From an uncultured Clostridia bacterium (GTDB lineage: Bacteria > Bacillota > Clostridia > Oscillospirales > Acutalibacteraceae), in the NCBI GenBank assembly GCA_945874765.1, contig CAMCHQ010000002.1:143535-207534 (forward strand): DNA of 64,000 nt. Direction: 5' to 3'. The position numbers and the translations under genes were made by a program. Under the pieces are notes generated by a model. That model ran no database searches, was not told the DNA's origin, and saw only the letters and a program-made list of their open reading frames with translations. Of the stretch, positions 35,082 to 44,967 are shown one piece after another (positions within the stretch are counted from its first letter, which is position 1; the number at the start of each line of letters is the position of its first letter).

Positions 35082-37118
35082 ATGTCGACATCTTTGCAAG
35101 TTAATTTTAGAGGTTTGCTTAATGAAATAACACTCCCTGAATATAAGTCATTGTGGCCTTTATTTGAAGCAATTGTAAACTCAATACAATCTATAAATGA
35201 TTCGGTTGGAGTGGAAAAAGGAAACATTCAAATTAAAGCCACTAGAATAGGACAAGAAAAGCTTAAAGACTTTACTAATTTGCCATATAATGATTTTGAA
35301 ATTATCGATAACGGCGCAGGTTTTACAAGTCAAAACTATAGTTCTTTTTTAGAAGCATATTCGGAATTAAAAATAACTAAAGGCTGTAAAGGGCTTGGAA
35401 GATTTTTGTGGCTAAAAGCTTTTGACAGAGTTGAAATAGAAAGTGTTTTTTATGAAAACAATCAATATTTCAAAAGATTTTTCGAATTCAATGAAAGAGA
35501 TTTTATTAAACCTGAAAACAATGTTGTGCCAACAACCCAGCAGAATATATATACTAAGGTTAGATTGATAGGATTCAAGAATAAATATCAAAAGAATTGT
35601 AGTGTGAATATTGAGCCTATAGCTAAAAAGATAATTGAACATTGCATGATGTATTTTATATCTAATTCTTGTCCACAGATAATTTTAAGTGATGAAGATG
35701 AAAAAATTGATATAAATGATTATTTTAATTCAAAAGTCAAAGATTCATTGCATCGTGATGATTTTGAATTATCTAATCATATTTTTTCAATTTATCATAT
35801 TCAAATGAATGAAAGCGCATCGAAACACGAATTGCATTTATGTGCTAGTAACAGAGAAGTTGAGTCTATTTCTTTATCAAAGAAAATACCTAATTTAAAT
35901 ACAAGACTTACAGATGAGCAAGGAAACGAGTATTATTATGTTGGATATCTTACTGGTGATTATCTTGATAGCGCTGTTAACACAAATAGAACTGCTTTTT
36001 ACATTGATGAAGATAGTAACTTAACAAATACAATATTAAAAAACGATATTATTAATAACTCGTTAAATTTTATTAAAATATATTTAGGAGAAGATTTAAA
36101 TAAGGTTAAAGAAAAGAAAAAGGAACAAATTGATCGATATGTACGGTCTTGTAAGCCCCAGTATAAATTTTTACTTAATCAAAAACCAGAAGTATATGAT
36201 GATATTCCTAGCGGATTAAAAAATGATGATTTAGATATTGAACTACACAAACAAACTCAAAAGTGGGAAAAAGAGATCAAAGAGCTTGGAAAAGCTATTG
36301 AACAAAAAAATAGAGAAACATACGATAGCGTTGCAGATTTTGATAAAATATTTAAGGATTATTGCTCTGGTATAACAAATTTAAATAAAGCCAGCCTATC
36401 AGAATATATTATTAGAAGAAAAACGATACTAGATCTTTTTTCTAAAGCTTTGGAAATGGACGAAAATGATAAATATAAAAAAGAGGATATTATTCATTCG
36501 CTTATTTGTCCAATGCAACACACATCAGATAATATACCGTTTAATGAAATGAATTTATGGATAATTGATGAAAAGCTTTCATATCATAAATTTTTAGCAT
36601 CAGACACTAAGTTGAAATCTATACCTGTAATTAATTCAAAATCTGAAGACCGGGTAGATATTGCTATTTTTGACCAAGCAATATCATATTCTAGTGAAAA
36701 AGACCATTTTAATAGTATCTCTATTATTGAACTCAAACGGCCTGGACGAAATGATTATTCTGCCGGCGGAAAAGATCGTGATCCAATAGAACAAGTGTTA
36801 AGATATGTTAAACAAATACGAGAAGGTAAAGCAACATTAGCCAATGGAAGAGATTTTGGAAATGTCGAAAATACTCCGTTTTATTGTTATATTGTTGCTG
36901 ATCTAACAAGCACTCTGCGAGATAGAGCAGAAACATCAGGTTACACAAAAACTCCTGACGGTGAAGGTTATTATGGATATAATCCTAATAGGAATGCTTT
37001 TGTCGAGATTATTTCATATTCAAAATTGTTAAGTGATGCTCAAAAGAGTAATCAAGTATTATTTGATAAGTTATTTAGTCCTCAAGCATCCGAAGTAACT
37101 GAGCTTACCAATAGTTAA
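35082..37118 (+). CDS. GHKL ATPase fused to a PD-(D/E)XK-like nuclease domain
   Basis: The 678-aa protein starts at ATG 35082 after GAGGTGAT. The N-terminal third is a GHKL ATPase: FEAIVNSIQSI (N box), IIDNGAGF (G1) and KGCKGLGRFLWLKAF (G2). A charged helical middle follows. Near residues 524-551, VDIAIFDQ and then IIELKRPG form the D...ExK pattern of restriction-type nucleases, followed by EQVLRYVKQI. It looks like a single-protein effector that couples ATP-driven clamping to DNA cutting. I cannot name a described system for it. Confidence 0.7.
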   Translation: MSTSLQVNFRGLLNEITLPEYKSLWPLFEAIVNSIQSINDSVGVEKGNIQIKATRIGQEKLKDFTNLPYNDFEIIDNGAGFTSQNYSSFLEAYSELKITKGCKGLGRFLWLKAFDRVEIESVFYENNQYFKRFFEFNERDFIKPENNVVPTTQQNIYTKVRLIGFKNKYQKNCSVNIEPIAKKIIEHCMMYFISNSCPQIILSDEDEKIDINDYFNSKVKDSLHRDDFELSNHIFSIYHIQMNESASKHELHLCASNREVESISLSKKIPNLNTRLTDEQGNEYYYVGYLTGDYLDSAVNTNRTAFYIDEDSNLTNTILKNDIINNSLNFIKIYLGEDLNKVKEKKKEQIDRYVRSCKPQYKFLLNQKPEVYDDIPSGLKNDDLDIELHKQTQKWEKEIKELGKAIEQKNRETYDSVADFDKIFKDYCSGITNLNKASLSEYIIRRKTILDLFSKALEMDENDKYKKEDIIHSLICPMQHTSDNIPFNEMNLWIIDEKLSYHKFLASDTKLKSIPVINSKSEDRVDIAIFDQAISYSSEKDHFNSISIIELKRPGRNDYSAGGKDRDPIEQVLRYVKQIREGKATLANGRDFGNVENTPFYCYIVADLTSTLRDRAETSGYTKTPDGEGYYGYNPNRNAFVEIISYSKLLSDAQKSNQVLFDKLFSPQASEVTELTNS

Positions 37119-37203
37119 TTGATAGTTTGCAAAATTCATATAATAAAGTATTACATGTTGAATTTATAGAATGTGTGTAAAATAAGAATATCACAGTATT
37201 TTT

Positions 37204-37233
37204 AAGCACCTCTTTGGGGGTGCTTATTTTGTT
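37204..37233 (+). terminator. Terminator after the GHKL-nuclease gene
   Basis: AAGCACC (37204-37210) pairs with GGTGCTT (37219-37225), followed by ATTTTGTTT. It separates the first two defence genes from the restriction system. Confidence 0.7.
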
Positions 37234-37337
37234 TACAAAGCTTTTTCGTTGCTTTACCTATATCGCAATATTTGTACTCTATTTGCTTTATATAATGTGT
37301 CATTTTATGGACTATAAACAAAAAACATGGGAAAATC

Positions 37338-37366
37338 TGTAAATTTATATAAATATATGATATAAT
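37338..37366 (+). promoter_or_regulatory. Promoter of the MORC-Z1 restriction operon
   Basis: TATAAT (37361-37366) has TGTAAA 17 bases upstream. An ATG overlaps the -10, so the gene must start further downstream, at 37401. Confidence 0.45.
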
Positions 37367-37400
37367 GGACATAGAGTTTAATTCGTTTAAGGAGCTTGTT

Positions 37401-38882
37401 ATGCCAATTTATAGAGAAAATCAACCTACAGCTGATATATTAATGACATCAATGAGATCTATGGGCTACTCTTTCGAGTCGGCTATTGCAGATATCATTG
37501 ATAATAGTATTTCTGCTAATGCAACAAAAATTGAATTAAAATATCCAGCTGATCCAAGTGAAGCATTTGTAGCAATTTGTGATAATGGTGTTGGTATGAC
37601 TTCATCCGAACTTTACAATGCCATGAAATATGGAAGCAGACATCACAGCGATGAAAGAGAAGAATTAGATTTAGGTCGATTTGGTTTGGGACTGAAATCT
37701 GCATCTCTTTCTCAATGCAGGAAACTTACTGTTATAAGCAAGAAAGACGGTGAAATTTCTTCTTATGTTTGGAGCTTGGATCATGTTGAAAAGCAAAAGA
37801 ATTGGGAAATTGCACAATATTCAAATGACGAAATCAAAGAAATTAAATTTAATGATTACTTAAGTGAGTTAGAACACGGAACCGTTGTTCTTTGGGAAGA
37901 CTTTGATGTAATTGAAAAATCATCTGGACAAGTATATGCAGCATTATCCAAGTATCAACAATCAACGGCAGATTATATTGCATTGATTTTCCATAGATTT
38001 ATTAACAGAGATAGAAATAAAATCCAAATTTATTCGAATAATTATTTGATTGAAGGTTTAGATCCATTTCTTGAAAATCATCCTAAAACAGATCCAAGAA
38101 GAAAAATTAATCTTCCTATAATGGATTCTACCGGAGTAGAGCGTATGGTTTATGTCCAGCCATATGTTTTACCGTTTCAAAAGGATTTATCAGCTGAAGA
38201 CAAAAGACTTTCTGGCGGAATAGAAAACTATAGATCCAAGCAAGGTTTTTATGTTTATAGAAACGAAAGACTTATCATTTGGGGAACATGGTTTGGAAGA
38301 CATAGAGACGAATTAACAAAATATGCTAGAGTAAAAGTTGATATTCCAAATACATTAGATGATATTTGGGGCATAGATATAAAAAAGCAAAATGCAACAA
38401 TTCCTGGAGTAATAAAGAAGCAGCTTACAAAAGCAGTTGATGAAGCGATGGATTTGGCTGTAAAAAAGCAAAAACACAGGGGAAGAATTGAAAAAATTGA
38501 TGATGAGATAGACTACATATGGGATAGAATTCAATGTCGTGACAATGTATTTACATATAAAATCAATAGGGACTCAAAAATTTTTGATCTTATAAAGGGC
38601 CAAATATCAGATTCTGCTTGGAACCAACTTGATATGGTACTTGAAGAGATTGAAAATGCAGTCCCTTATCAACAAATCTATATTGACAAATCGCAAAACA
38701 AAGTTGATGAAGAAATATCTAAAGAAAGAATGGCTGAAATTCAAGCAAAAGCAGAAATGCTGATTAAAATGTCAGTTTCAATGTGGAATACAACAAGGGA
38801 AAACGCAATTGACATTCTTTTAAAATCAGAACCTTTTAACCAATTTCCACAACTTAAAGATATTTTATATAATGAGAGGTAG
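37401..38882 (+). CDS. MORC/MutL-like GHKL ATPase of a restriction system
   Basis: The 493-aa protein starts at ATG 37401 (ribosome site AAGGAG). GHKL motifs are clear: SAIADIIDNSISANA (N box with the catalytic region), CDNGVGM (G1) and LGRFGLGLKSAS (G2), and a Lys in an S5-like second domain (around VKVDIPNTLDDIWGIDIKKQ). Such ATPases with a Z1 helicase were described in restriction-modification islands and proposed as ancestors of eukaryotic MORC proteins (Iyer, Abhiman and Aravind). It heads a four-gene unit with Z1, PD-(D/E)XK and AIPR genes. Confidence 0.85.
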   Translation: MPIYRENQPTADILMTSMRSMGYSFESAIADIIDNSISANATKIELKYPADPSEAFVAICDNGVGMTSSELYNAMKYGSRHHSDEREELDLGRFGLGLKSASLSQCRKLTVISKKDGEISSYVWSLDHVEKQKNWEIAQYSNDEIKEIKFNDYLSELEHGTVVLWEDFDVIEKSSGQVYAALSKYQQSTADYIALIFHRFINRDRNKIQIYSNNYLIEGLDPFLENHPKTDPRRKINLPIMDSTGVERMVYVQPYVLPFQKDLSAEDKRLSGGIENYRSKQGFYVYRNERLIIWGTWFGRHRDELTKYARVKVDIPNTLDDIWGIDIKKQNATIPGVIKKQLTKAVDEAMDLAVKKQKHRGRIEKIDDEIDYIWDRIQCRDNVFTYKINRDSKIFDLIKGQISDSAWNQLDMVLEEIENAVPYQQIYIDKSQNKVDEEISKERMAEIQAKAEMLIKMSVSMWNTTRENAIDILLKSEPFNQFPQLKDILYNER

Positions 38883-38886
38883 TTAT

Positions 38887-41688
38887 ATGAATACAGACTT
38901 AATGAAAGTGCAAAAACTCGTGTCATTTGTTAATGGCCTAATTGGAATTAAAGAAGGCGAACTGACGGATGATTTATTAGATCAGTACTTAAAGACCGCT
39001 ATAAATCTGTCAAATCTAGATTTTACAGATTTGGAAATCGCTGCTGCAAAAAACGATCTTACATATTTTCATCAAATTAAATGTACTCCGGGGGAAAGTC
39101 TTTTAGATGACTATGATGATGTTGAGTGGTACAAGAATATTAAAGATACCATTGAGCCAAAGTTCTGGAGTAGATATAGTAATTATTTGATTGTTGAAAA
39201 GCATTTTTCTCCAAATGTTGTATCCACTCTTGGAAACGAAACTTTAGACAGGGATATTATGAACTATTTGGGAAATCCAAATTCGGATTATAATTTCTTT
39301 AAAAGGGGCTTAATTATAGGCGATGTACAATCTGGTAAAACCTCAACTTATATTGGATTAATGTGCAAAGCAGCCGATGCCGGATATAAGGTTTTCATTC
39401 TTCTTACTGGTACAATTGAAGGCTTGAGAAAGCAAACTCAAGAAAGAGTAGAAGAAGGATTCATAGGAATTGATATGAGTTCCGATAAATCAAATAAGCG
39501 TGTTGGTGTAGGATTGGACAATAAGCCTATATTTGCTGTATCTCTTACATCTAGAAAAGGAGATTTCACTGGAAAAAGTGACCAAATTGCAATGTCACTC
39601 CAAAACAATGATGCCGTAGTATTTGTTTTAAAAAAGAATTCAAGTGTTCTTTCTAAATTAATCGAGTGGCTAAAAACCACAGCAGCCAATAGATTAACCG
39701 GTAAAATTGATATACCAATGCTGTTAATTGATGACGAAGCAGACAACGCTTCTATTAATACTAGTAAATCAAAAGAAGATCCAAGTAAAATCAATAAGTT
39801 AATTAGAGAGTTGGCAAGTCTGTTTTCAAAATCAAACTATGTTGGCTTTACAGCTACACCCTACGCTAATGTTTTTATTGATCCTATTACAACCGAGGAT
39901 ATGTTGAATCATGATTTGTTTCCTGAAAACTTTATTTATGCTCTTCCAACTCCAAATAATTATATAGGTCCTCAACAAACATTTAATAAAAAGGGCAAAT
40001 ATTACAACCAGCTAATATTTATCAAAGATGCAGGTCGAGTTGAAGAGGACGGTTGGCCATTCTATTTTAAGCATAAAAAAGATTGGGAAGATGCACTTCC
40101 AGAAAGCCTAACAGATGCTATATATACTTTTTATTTAGCCAATGCAATCAGAGATATTAGAGGGCATCTTTCTTCGCATAGATCAATGCTTATAAATATA
40201 TCACGATTTGTTAGGATTCAATATTATATTAAAGATAAAGTATCAGAAATTCATGATGCTGCATACAGAGCTGTAAAATTCAATTTGAATCCAAATGATT
40301 TTGAAAATTCGATGAAAGATCCTATAATAAACAGGATATATAAAAATTGGGTAAAACATTACTCTGATGTTGAATTTATCGCTTGGGAGGATATTGCAAA
40401 AGTTCTTTTTAATGCAATTAAAGAAATACAAATCAAGGTTGTAAACAGTACTCAAAAAAATGACAAGTTAGTATATACAGATGATTTCCCAATTCGTGTA
40501 ATTGCCATTGGTGGTCTTGCTCTATCTCGAGGTCTAACGCTTGAAGGACTATTAACCAGTTATTTCTTTAGAAATACTGCAACATATGATGTCTTAATGC
40601 AAATGGGTAGATGGTTTGGATACAGAAAAGGTTATGATGATCTGTTTAGAATATGGACACATGAGGATTCGGCAAGATGGTATGCGGAAATTGCAGAGGC
40701 AACAGATATATTAAAACAAGATATGCAGGATATGAGAGATAAAGGGATGTCCCCTAAAGATTTTGGTATAAGGGTTAGAGATGATTGTACTGAGCTTCAA
40801 ATAACTGCGAGAAATAAAATGAGAAGTGCAACTGATGAGTATGAATTCTCGGGTTATGCCGGAAAGATAGTAGAAACCCCATATCTGTTTTCTGATGCTA
40901 CAAAAAACAGACGCAATTTTAGCATAATTGAAGAATTCGTTCAAGATTCAATAATGGCGGGAAAACAATTTGAAAAGATGCAGGGCTCTGGTGAGCATTA
41001 TGTTCTTCAAAATGTTGAAAAAGGTGAAATACTTAAATTACTATGTTCATTAAATATTTCAAGATATAACCACGAGTTTTATAAAGATCAAATTATCGAT
41101 TATATTTCTTCAGAAAGCGATAAATATATTGATATGTGGGATGTTGCATTTATGGATGGCAACGATGATAGAAACACAATTGATCTATGTGGTAGAAAAA
41201 TCAAAAAAGTATCAAGAAATAATTGTTCTATTGAAGGTGAAAGATTGAAAATAGGACAAAGAGGAAAACTTGGTGGCCCTACTGATGGTCAAATCGGGAT
41301 TGTAGATTTCAATAATAAAAAAGCATCAAGAATAGTGGAAGATGCAATTAGTGATTTTAAAGCACTCTACAAGCAAGAGCATTATGGAGATGAGTTTAAA
41401 AAAGGTCGTCAATATCCGTCTGACACTTGGTTTAAGTTTATCAAAGATAGAAAGCCGTTACTAATTGTATATCTAATAGATGTAAATTGTGAAAATAGTA
41501 AAGCTATCAATGCATATCGTGATGAAATGATAGATAGAAAACGTAACATTGATATTCCATCTGTAGGTGTTGCGATTGGTTTCCCTCAAAACGATAATGT
41601 TCATACTTCAAAGAAAAAGTATAAAGCCAATTTGTACTATAATTACTTTGAAAGAGAAGAAGATGAGTTAGAAGCAGAAGAGGAATAA
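38887..41688 (+). CDS. Z1-domain superfamily II helicase/translocase
   Basis: The protein of about 933 aa starts at ATG 38887; the ribosome site GAGAGG overlaps the end of the ATPase gene. It has Walker A GDVQSGKTSTY (about 145-155), Walker B LLIDDEADN (about 279-287), GFTATPYAN (motif III) and AIGGLALSRGLTLEGL with QMGRWFGYR (motifs V-VI). This pattern is the Z1 family, found almost only beside the MORC-like ATPase. It probably moves along or remodels target DNA for the nuclease partner. Confidence 0.9.
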   Translation: MNTDLMKVQKLVSFVNGLIGIKEGELTDDLLDQYLKTAINLSNLDFTDLEIAAAKNDLTYFHQIKCTPGESLLDDYDDVEWYKNIKDTIEPKFWSRYSNYLIVEKHFSPNVVSTLGNETLDRDIMNYLGNPNSDYNFFKRGLIIGDVQSGKTSTYIGLMCKAADAGYKVFILLTGTIEGLRKQTQERVEEGFIGIDMSSDKSNKRVGVGLDNKPIFAVSLTSRKGDFTGKSDQIAMSLQNNDAVVFVLKKNSSVLSKLIEWLKTTAANRLTGKIDIPMLLIDDEADNASINTSKSKEDPSKINKLIRELASLFSKSNYVGFTATPYANVFIDPITTEDMLNHDLFPENFIYALPTPNNYIGPQQTFNKKGKYYNQLIFIKDAGRVEEDGWPFYFKHKKDWEDALPESLTDAIYTFYLANAIRDIRGHLSSHRSMLINISRFVRIQYYIKDKVSEIHDAAYRAVKFNLNPNDFENSMKDPIINRIYKNWVKHYSDVEFIAWEDIAKVLFNAIKEIQIKVVNSTQKNDKLVYTDDFPIRVIAIGGLALSRGLTLEGLLTSYFFRNTATYDVLMQMGRWFGYRKGYDDLFRIWTHEDSARWYAEIAEATDILKQDMQDMRDKGMSPKDFGIRVRDDCTELQITARNKMRSATDEYEFSGYAGKIVETPYLFSDATKNRRNFSIIEEFVQDSIMAGKQFEKMQGSGEHYVLQNVEKGEILKLLCSLNISRYNHEFYKDQIIDYISSESDKYIDMWDVAFMDGNDDRNTIDLCGRKIKKVSRNNCSIEGERLKIGQRGKLGGPTDGQIGIVDFNNKKASRIVEDAISDFKALYKQEHYGDEFKKGRQYPSDTWFKFIKDRKPLLIVYLIDVNCENSKAINAYRDEMIDRKRNIDIPSVGVAIGFPQNDNVHTSKKKYKANLYYNYFEREEDELEAEEE

Positions 41689-41689
41689 T

Positions 41690-42613
41690 ATGAAAGCTAT
41701 AAAAGAACACTTTGAAGAATTTAAAAATCCCTGCTATTTTTCAAGAGTTGATAACAATCACATTTTAGGATTGCATATTGGATTAGATGACAAGGGAAGA
41801 AAGTGCATAGAATTACGAACCAAAAAGTTTTCTGTAAGAAGAATAACCGGAACTAATGTTATTGAGGTTGGTCAATTCAAAAACAACAATTACTATAGTA
41901 TTAGATTCACTTTAATAAATGATGAAATGTCTGGATTGTTTTATAAATTCTGCGAAGATTTAGTTGAAGAAACAAGAACTTTAAAACTTGAGGAAGAAGG
42001 ATATCAAGCTGTAGTAGAAAGATACCTACAATGGAAAAGGATGTTTGTTTCGTCAAAAAAAGATTTGCTAACAGAAATACAAATCATGGGATTAATTGGT
42101 GAAATTCTTTTTTTAAAAGGAAATCTTGCTGAAAGAATCGGTCTCTCAAATGCATTGAAAAGTTGGAGTGGTCAAGAATTAACACACAAGGATTTCTCAT
42201 ATAAAGACTCTTGGTTTGAGTGTAAAGCGATTTCAAGAAGTACATTAACAGTCAAAATATCTTCATTAGAACAACTCGATAGTAATGTTGATGGTGAGTT
42301 GGTTGTTTATTCACTTGAAAAAATGAGCGAGGTATATAACGGAATATCATTAAACAGTCTAATTTTAGATACCGCAAAATTGTTTGAAACCGCAGAAGAA
42401 AAAGAAGATTTTTTATCGAAAGTTGCACTTCAAGGATATGAATACAATACATATTATGACTCTTTTGTTTATGAGATTTCTTCTTTTCATAGATATTTGG
42501 TTAATGATGATTTCCCAAAATTAACTAGGAAACAAATCAACAAAGCCATTAGCAGCGCTTCATATGTTTTATCAATGCCTAAGATAGCTCCCTTTGAAAT
42601 AAAAGAAAAGTAG
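41690..42613 (+). CDS. PD-(D/E)XK endonuclease subunit of the Z1 system
   Basis: The 307-aa protein lies one base after the Z1 stop. GLIGEILFLKG (conserved Glu) and, about 35 residues on, SYKDSWFECKAIS (D...ExK) form a restriction-type active site, as in the DUF4420 family that accompanies Z1 systems. It is the likely DNA-cutting subunit. The N-terminal 100 residues seem to be a beta-rich recognition or docking part (inference). Confidence 0.8.
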   Translation: MKAIKEHFEEFKNPCYFSRVDNNHILGLHIGLDDKGRKCIELRTKKFSVRRITGTNVIEVGQFKNNNYYSIRFTLINDEMSGLFYKFCEDLVEETRTLKLEEEGYQAVVERYLQWKRMFVSSKKDLLTEIQIMGLIGEILFLKGNLAERIGLSNALKSWSGQELTHKDFSYKDSWFECKAISRSTLTVKISSLEQLDSNVDGELVVYSLEKMSEVYNGISLNSLILDTAKLFETAEEKEDFLSKVALQGYEYNTYYDSFVYEISSFHRYLVNDDFPKLTRKQINKAISSASYVLSMPKIAPFEIKEK

Positions 42614-42621
42614 GTGTAATT

Positions 42622-44889
42622 ATGGATTTCAATGAATACCAAAAAGACTTTATAGAATCAATAAGAAACGAAGCTGCAATTAGTGAAACTGATGCAGAAG
42701 ATGAATTCATTGATAGAACTTTAGACATACTTGCAGAGTTTGACGAAATACAAGACCCAATAAGATTATATTTTGGCAAGACACGAAAAAATCAAGCTAA
42801 AATGCAAATTAATGGCTATGCTTTTGATGAAACAGATCACAGCTTAATCTTATTTATATCGGATTTTGAAAACTCATTAAATCCATCTAATTTAACTAGT
42901 ACTCAAATTGATAAATTGTACTGGATGATGTACAACTATCTTGATGAGGTATATTATGGTGATATATCTCAATATTGCGATGATTCAGATGATTGTCTTA
43001 AGCTTGGTAAACTTATAAAGAAAAGATTTGATGCGATGAATGATGATCCGAATCTTTTGCTGAAAATAAAATTTTATATTCTTACTGATAAAAATATTGG
43101 TACAAGGTTATTAGATGCGGATTTATTAGGAAATGATCCGTTAAATAAAACTAAAAGAAAATCAACTAAGACCAATAAAAAAATAAAAAAATCCGAGTTT
43201 GCAGGTAAGCCTTTAGAGATAAATATTTGGAATACTGAAAGATTTTACGAACTTGAAACATTAAACAGTAATGAACCTATCAGCATTGATTTTAAAGAAG
43301 ATTTTAACTATGAAGGAATCCCTTGCTTAAAAGGCAATATCGGAGAAAATTTAGGATATAATGCTTATATAGCAATTATTCCGGGAAAATTGTTAGCAGA
43401 TATATATATCGAGTATGGTAGTAAAGTATTAGAGGGAAATGTGCGCGCTTTTTTAGGTACGAATGCTAAAAAAGGTGTTAACAGAGGAATTAAAAACACA
43501 ATTAATACTGAACCAACAAAGTTTTTTACATATAATAACGGCGTTGCGGCAACTGCTGCTGATATTGAGCTTGAAACAAAGAATGGAGAACTACTAATTA
43601 CAAATGTTGTTGACCTTCAAATTATTAATGGTGGTCAAACTACTGCAACACTTGCAGAGGCAGTTTTAAAGAAATCCGAAAATATGGAGCTTAAAGGTAT
43701 TTATGTTCCAATGAAGATTACCGTAATTGAAGATAGAGAAACAGAAGATGAAGACGGAGTTAGATTTTATGATAGTATGGTTCAAAACATTGCAAACTAT
43801 GCTAACAGTCAAAATAAAGTAACTGCTGCCGATTTGTTTTCAAATGATCCATTTCATATTTGGATGGAAAAAATGTCTAAAAAGATTCTTGCTCCTGCGG
43901 TCAAGTATAATATCCCTACCGGATGGTATTATGAAAGATCAAGAAAAAAATATGTTAGAGAGCAAGAACAAGAGCTCAATAGAAACGGAAGAGATGCTTA
44001 TAATCGATTTGGTAAGAAGTTCCCTAAAAAGCAAATTATAAATAAAGAACAACTTGCCATGTATCTTACCACAATTAAATGTAAACCGAATGTTGTTTCA
44101 AAAGGTAAGAACTGGGTTTTTAAAGAATTTGGAACACAAATAAAAAAAGAATACAGAGAAAATAATGCGATTTTTAATGAATTCTATTTCAAAAAATGTG
44201 TTGCGGCCGCAATAGTTTTTAGAAGTGTCGATGGCTATTTGGAATCAAATAAAGATAGTGCAAAGAAACATACTGGCTTTTGGTACACGGCTGGTGGTTA
44301 TAAAAGTGATATAGTTCCTTACTCTATTGCCAAAATATTATCAACAATTCCTTATGGATATGATATTGATTGGGAAAAAATATGGCAAAATCAATCTATA
44401 TCAAACGCATTTATGCACGAAATTGAAATTGTAACGAAAATGACAAATGATTTTATTTGTGATAGTCACGGCGTTATCGTTCATGAATATTGCAAAAAAG
44501 AAGACACTTGGTTAAAATACAAATCTGAAGTTCCATATAAACCAAGTGCTTCGTTTTTGGATGAATTGATTCCGATTTCAATGCAAATAGAGAAAGAGCA
44601 GGCGGCTGTTAAAGAACAAAAAGAAACTAATGAGCTTCAAGTATTAATGGATATGTTTAATTTAGGAACAAAACTGTGGAATAAAGTTCTCTTGGAGGGA
44701 ATAAATAGAAAAATTATCTCCTATCAAGAACAAAGCGCAGTTAGGCAAATCATAACTATGATTAATACTGGAAATATTCCATCAACTAAAAGTGGAAAAC
44801 TTCCAACCAAATATAAAAACACTGTTAATACTGCTTTGGATGCAAAATCAAAAGTTGAAGCAGAAGGCTTATTGAACGATTTGTTATAA
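42622..44889 (+). CDS. AIPR family protein
   Basis: The 755-aa protein has the AIPR family core: EPTKFFTYNNGVAATA, DLQIINGGQTTATLAEAV and VQNIANYANSQNKVTAADLF. AIPR proteins were named for abortive infection phage resistance and are fixed members of MORC-Z1 islands. It starts 8 bases after the nuclease stop with AGGTG as ribosome site. The exact activity is unknown to me; a nuclease or DNA-binding role is usually assumed. A charged linker rich in Lys (TKRKSTKTNKKIKK) lies near residue 180. Confidence 0.85.
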   Translation: MDFNEYQKDFIESIRNEAAISETDAEDEFIDRTLDILAEFDEIQDPIRLYFGKTRKNQAKMQINGYAFDETDHSLILFISDFENSLNPSNLTSTQIDKLYWMMYNYLDEVYYGDISQYCDDSDDCLKLGKLIKKRFDAMNDDPNLLLKIKFYILTDKNIGTRLLDADLLGNDPLNKTKRKSTKTNKKIKKSEFAGKPLEINIWNTERFYELETLNSNEPISIDFKEDFNYEGIPCLKGNIGENLGYNAYIAIIPGKLLADIYIEYGSKVLEGNVRAFLGTNAKKGVNRGIKNTINTEPTKFFTYNNGVAATAADIELETKNGELLITNVVDLQIINGGQTTATLAEAVLKKSENMELKGIYVPMKITVIEDRETEDEDGVRFYDSMVQNIANYANSQNKVTAADLFSNDPFHIWMEKMSKKILAPAVKYNIPTGWYYERSRKKYVREQEQELNRNGRDAYNRFGKKFPKKQIINKEQLAMYLTTIKCKPNVVSKGKNWVFKEFGTQIKKEYRENNAIFNEFYFKKCVAAAIVFRSVDGYLESNKDSAKKHTGFWYTAGGYKSDIVPYSIAKILSTIPYGYDIDWEKIWQNQSISNAFMHEIEIVTKMTNDFICDSHGVIVHEYCKKEDTWLKYKSEVPYKPSASFLDELIPISMQIEKEQAAVKEQKETNELQVLMDMFNLGTKLWNKVLLEGINRKIISYQEQSAVRQIITMINTGNIPSTKSGKLPTKYKNTVNTALDAKSKVEAEGLLNDLL

Positions 44890-44967
44890 AAGATTTGAAT
44901 TTTTCGACAAATTCAGGTATAATCAATAAGCAATTTATAGAGAAGGATTTAATAACAATATAAAATC

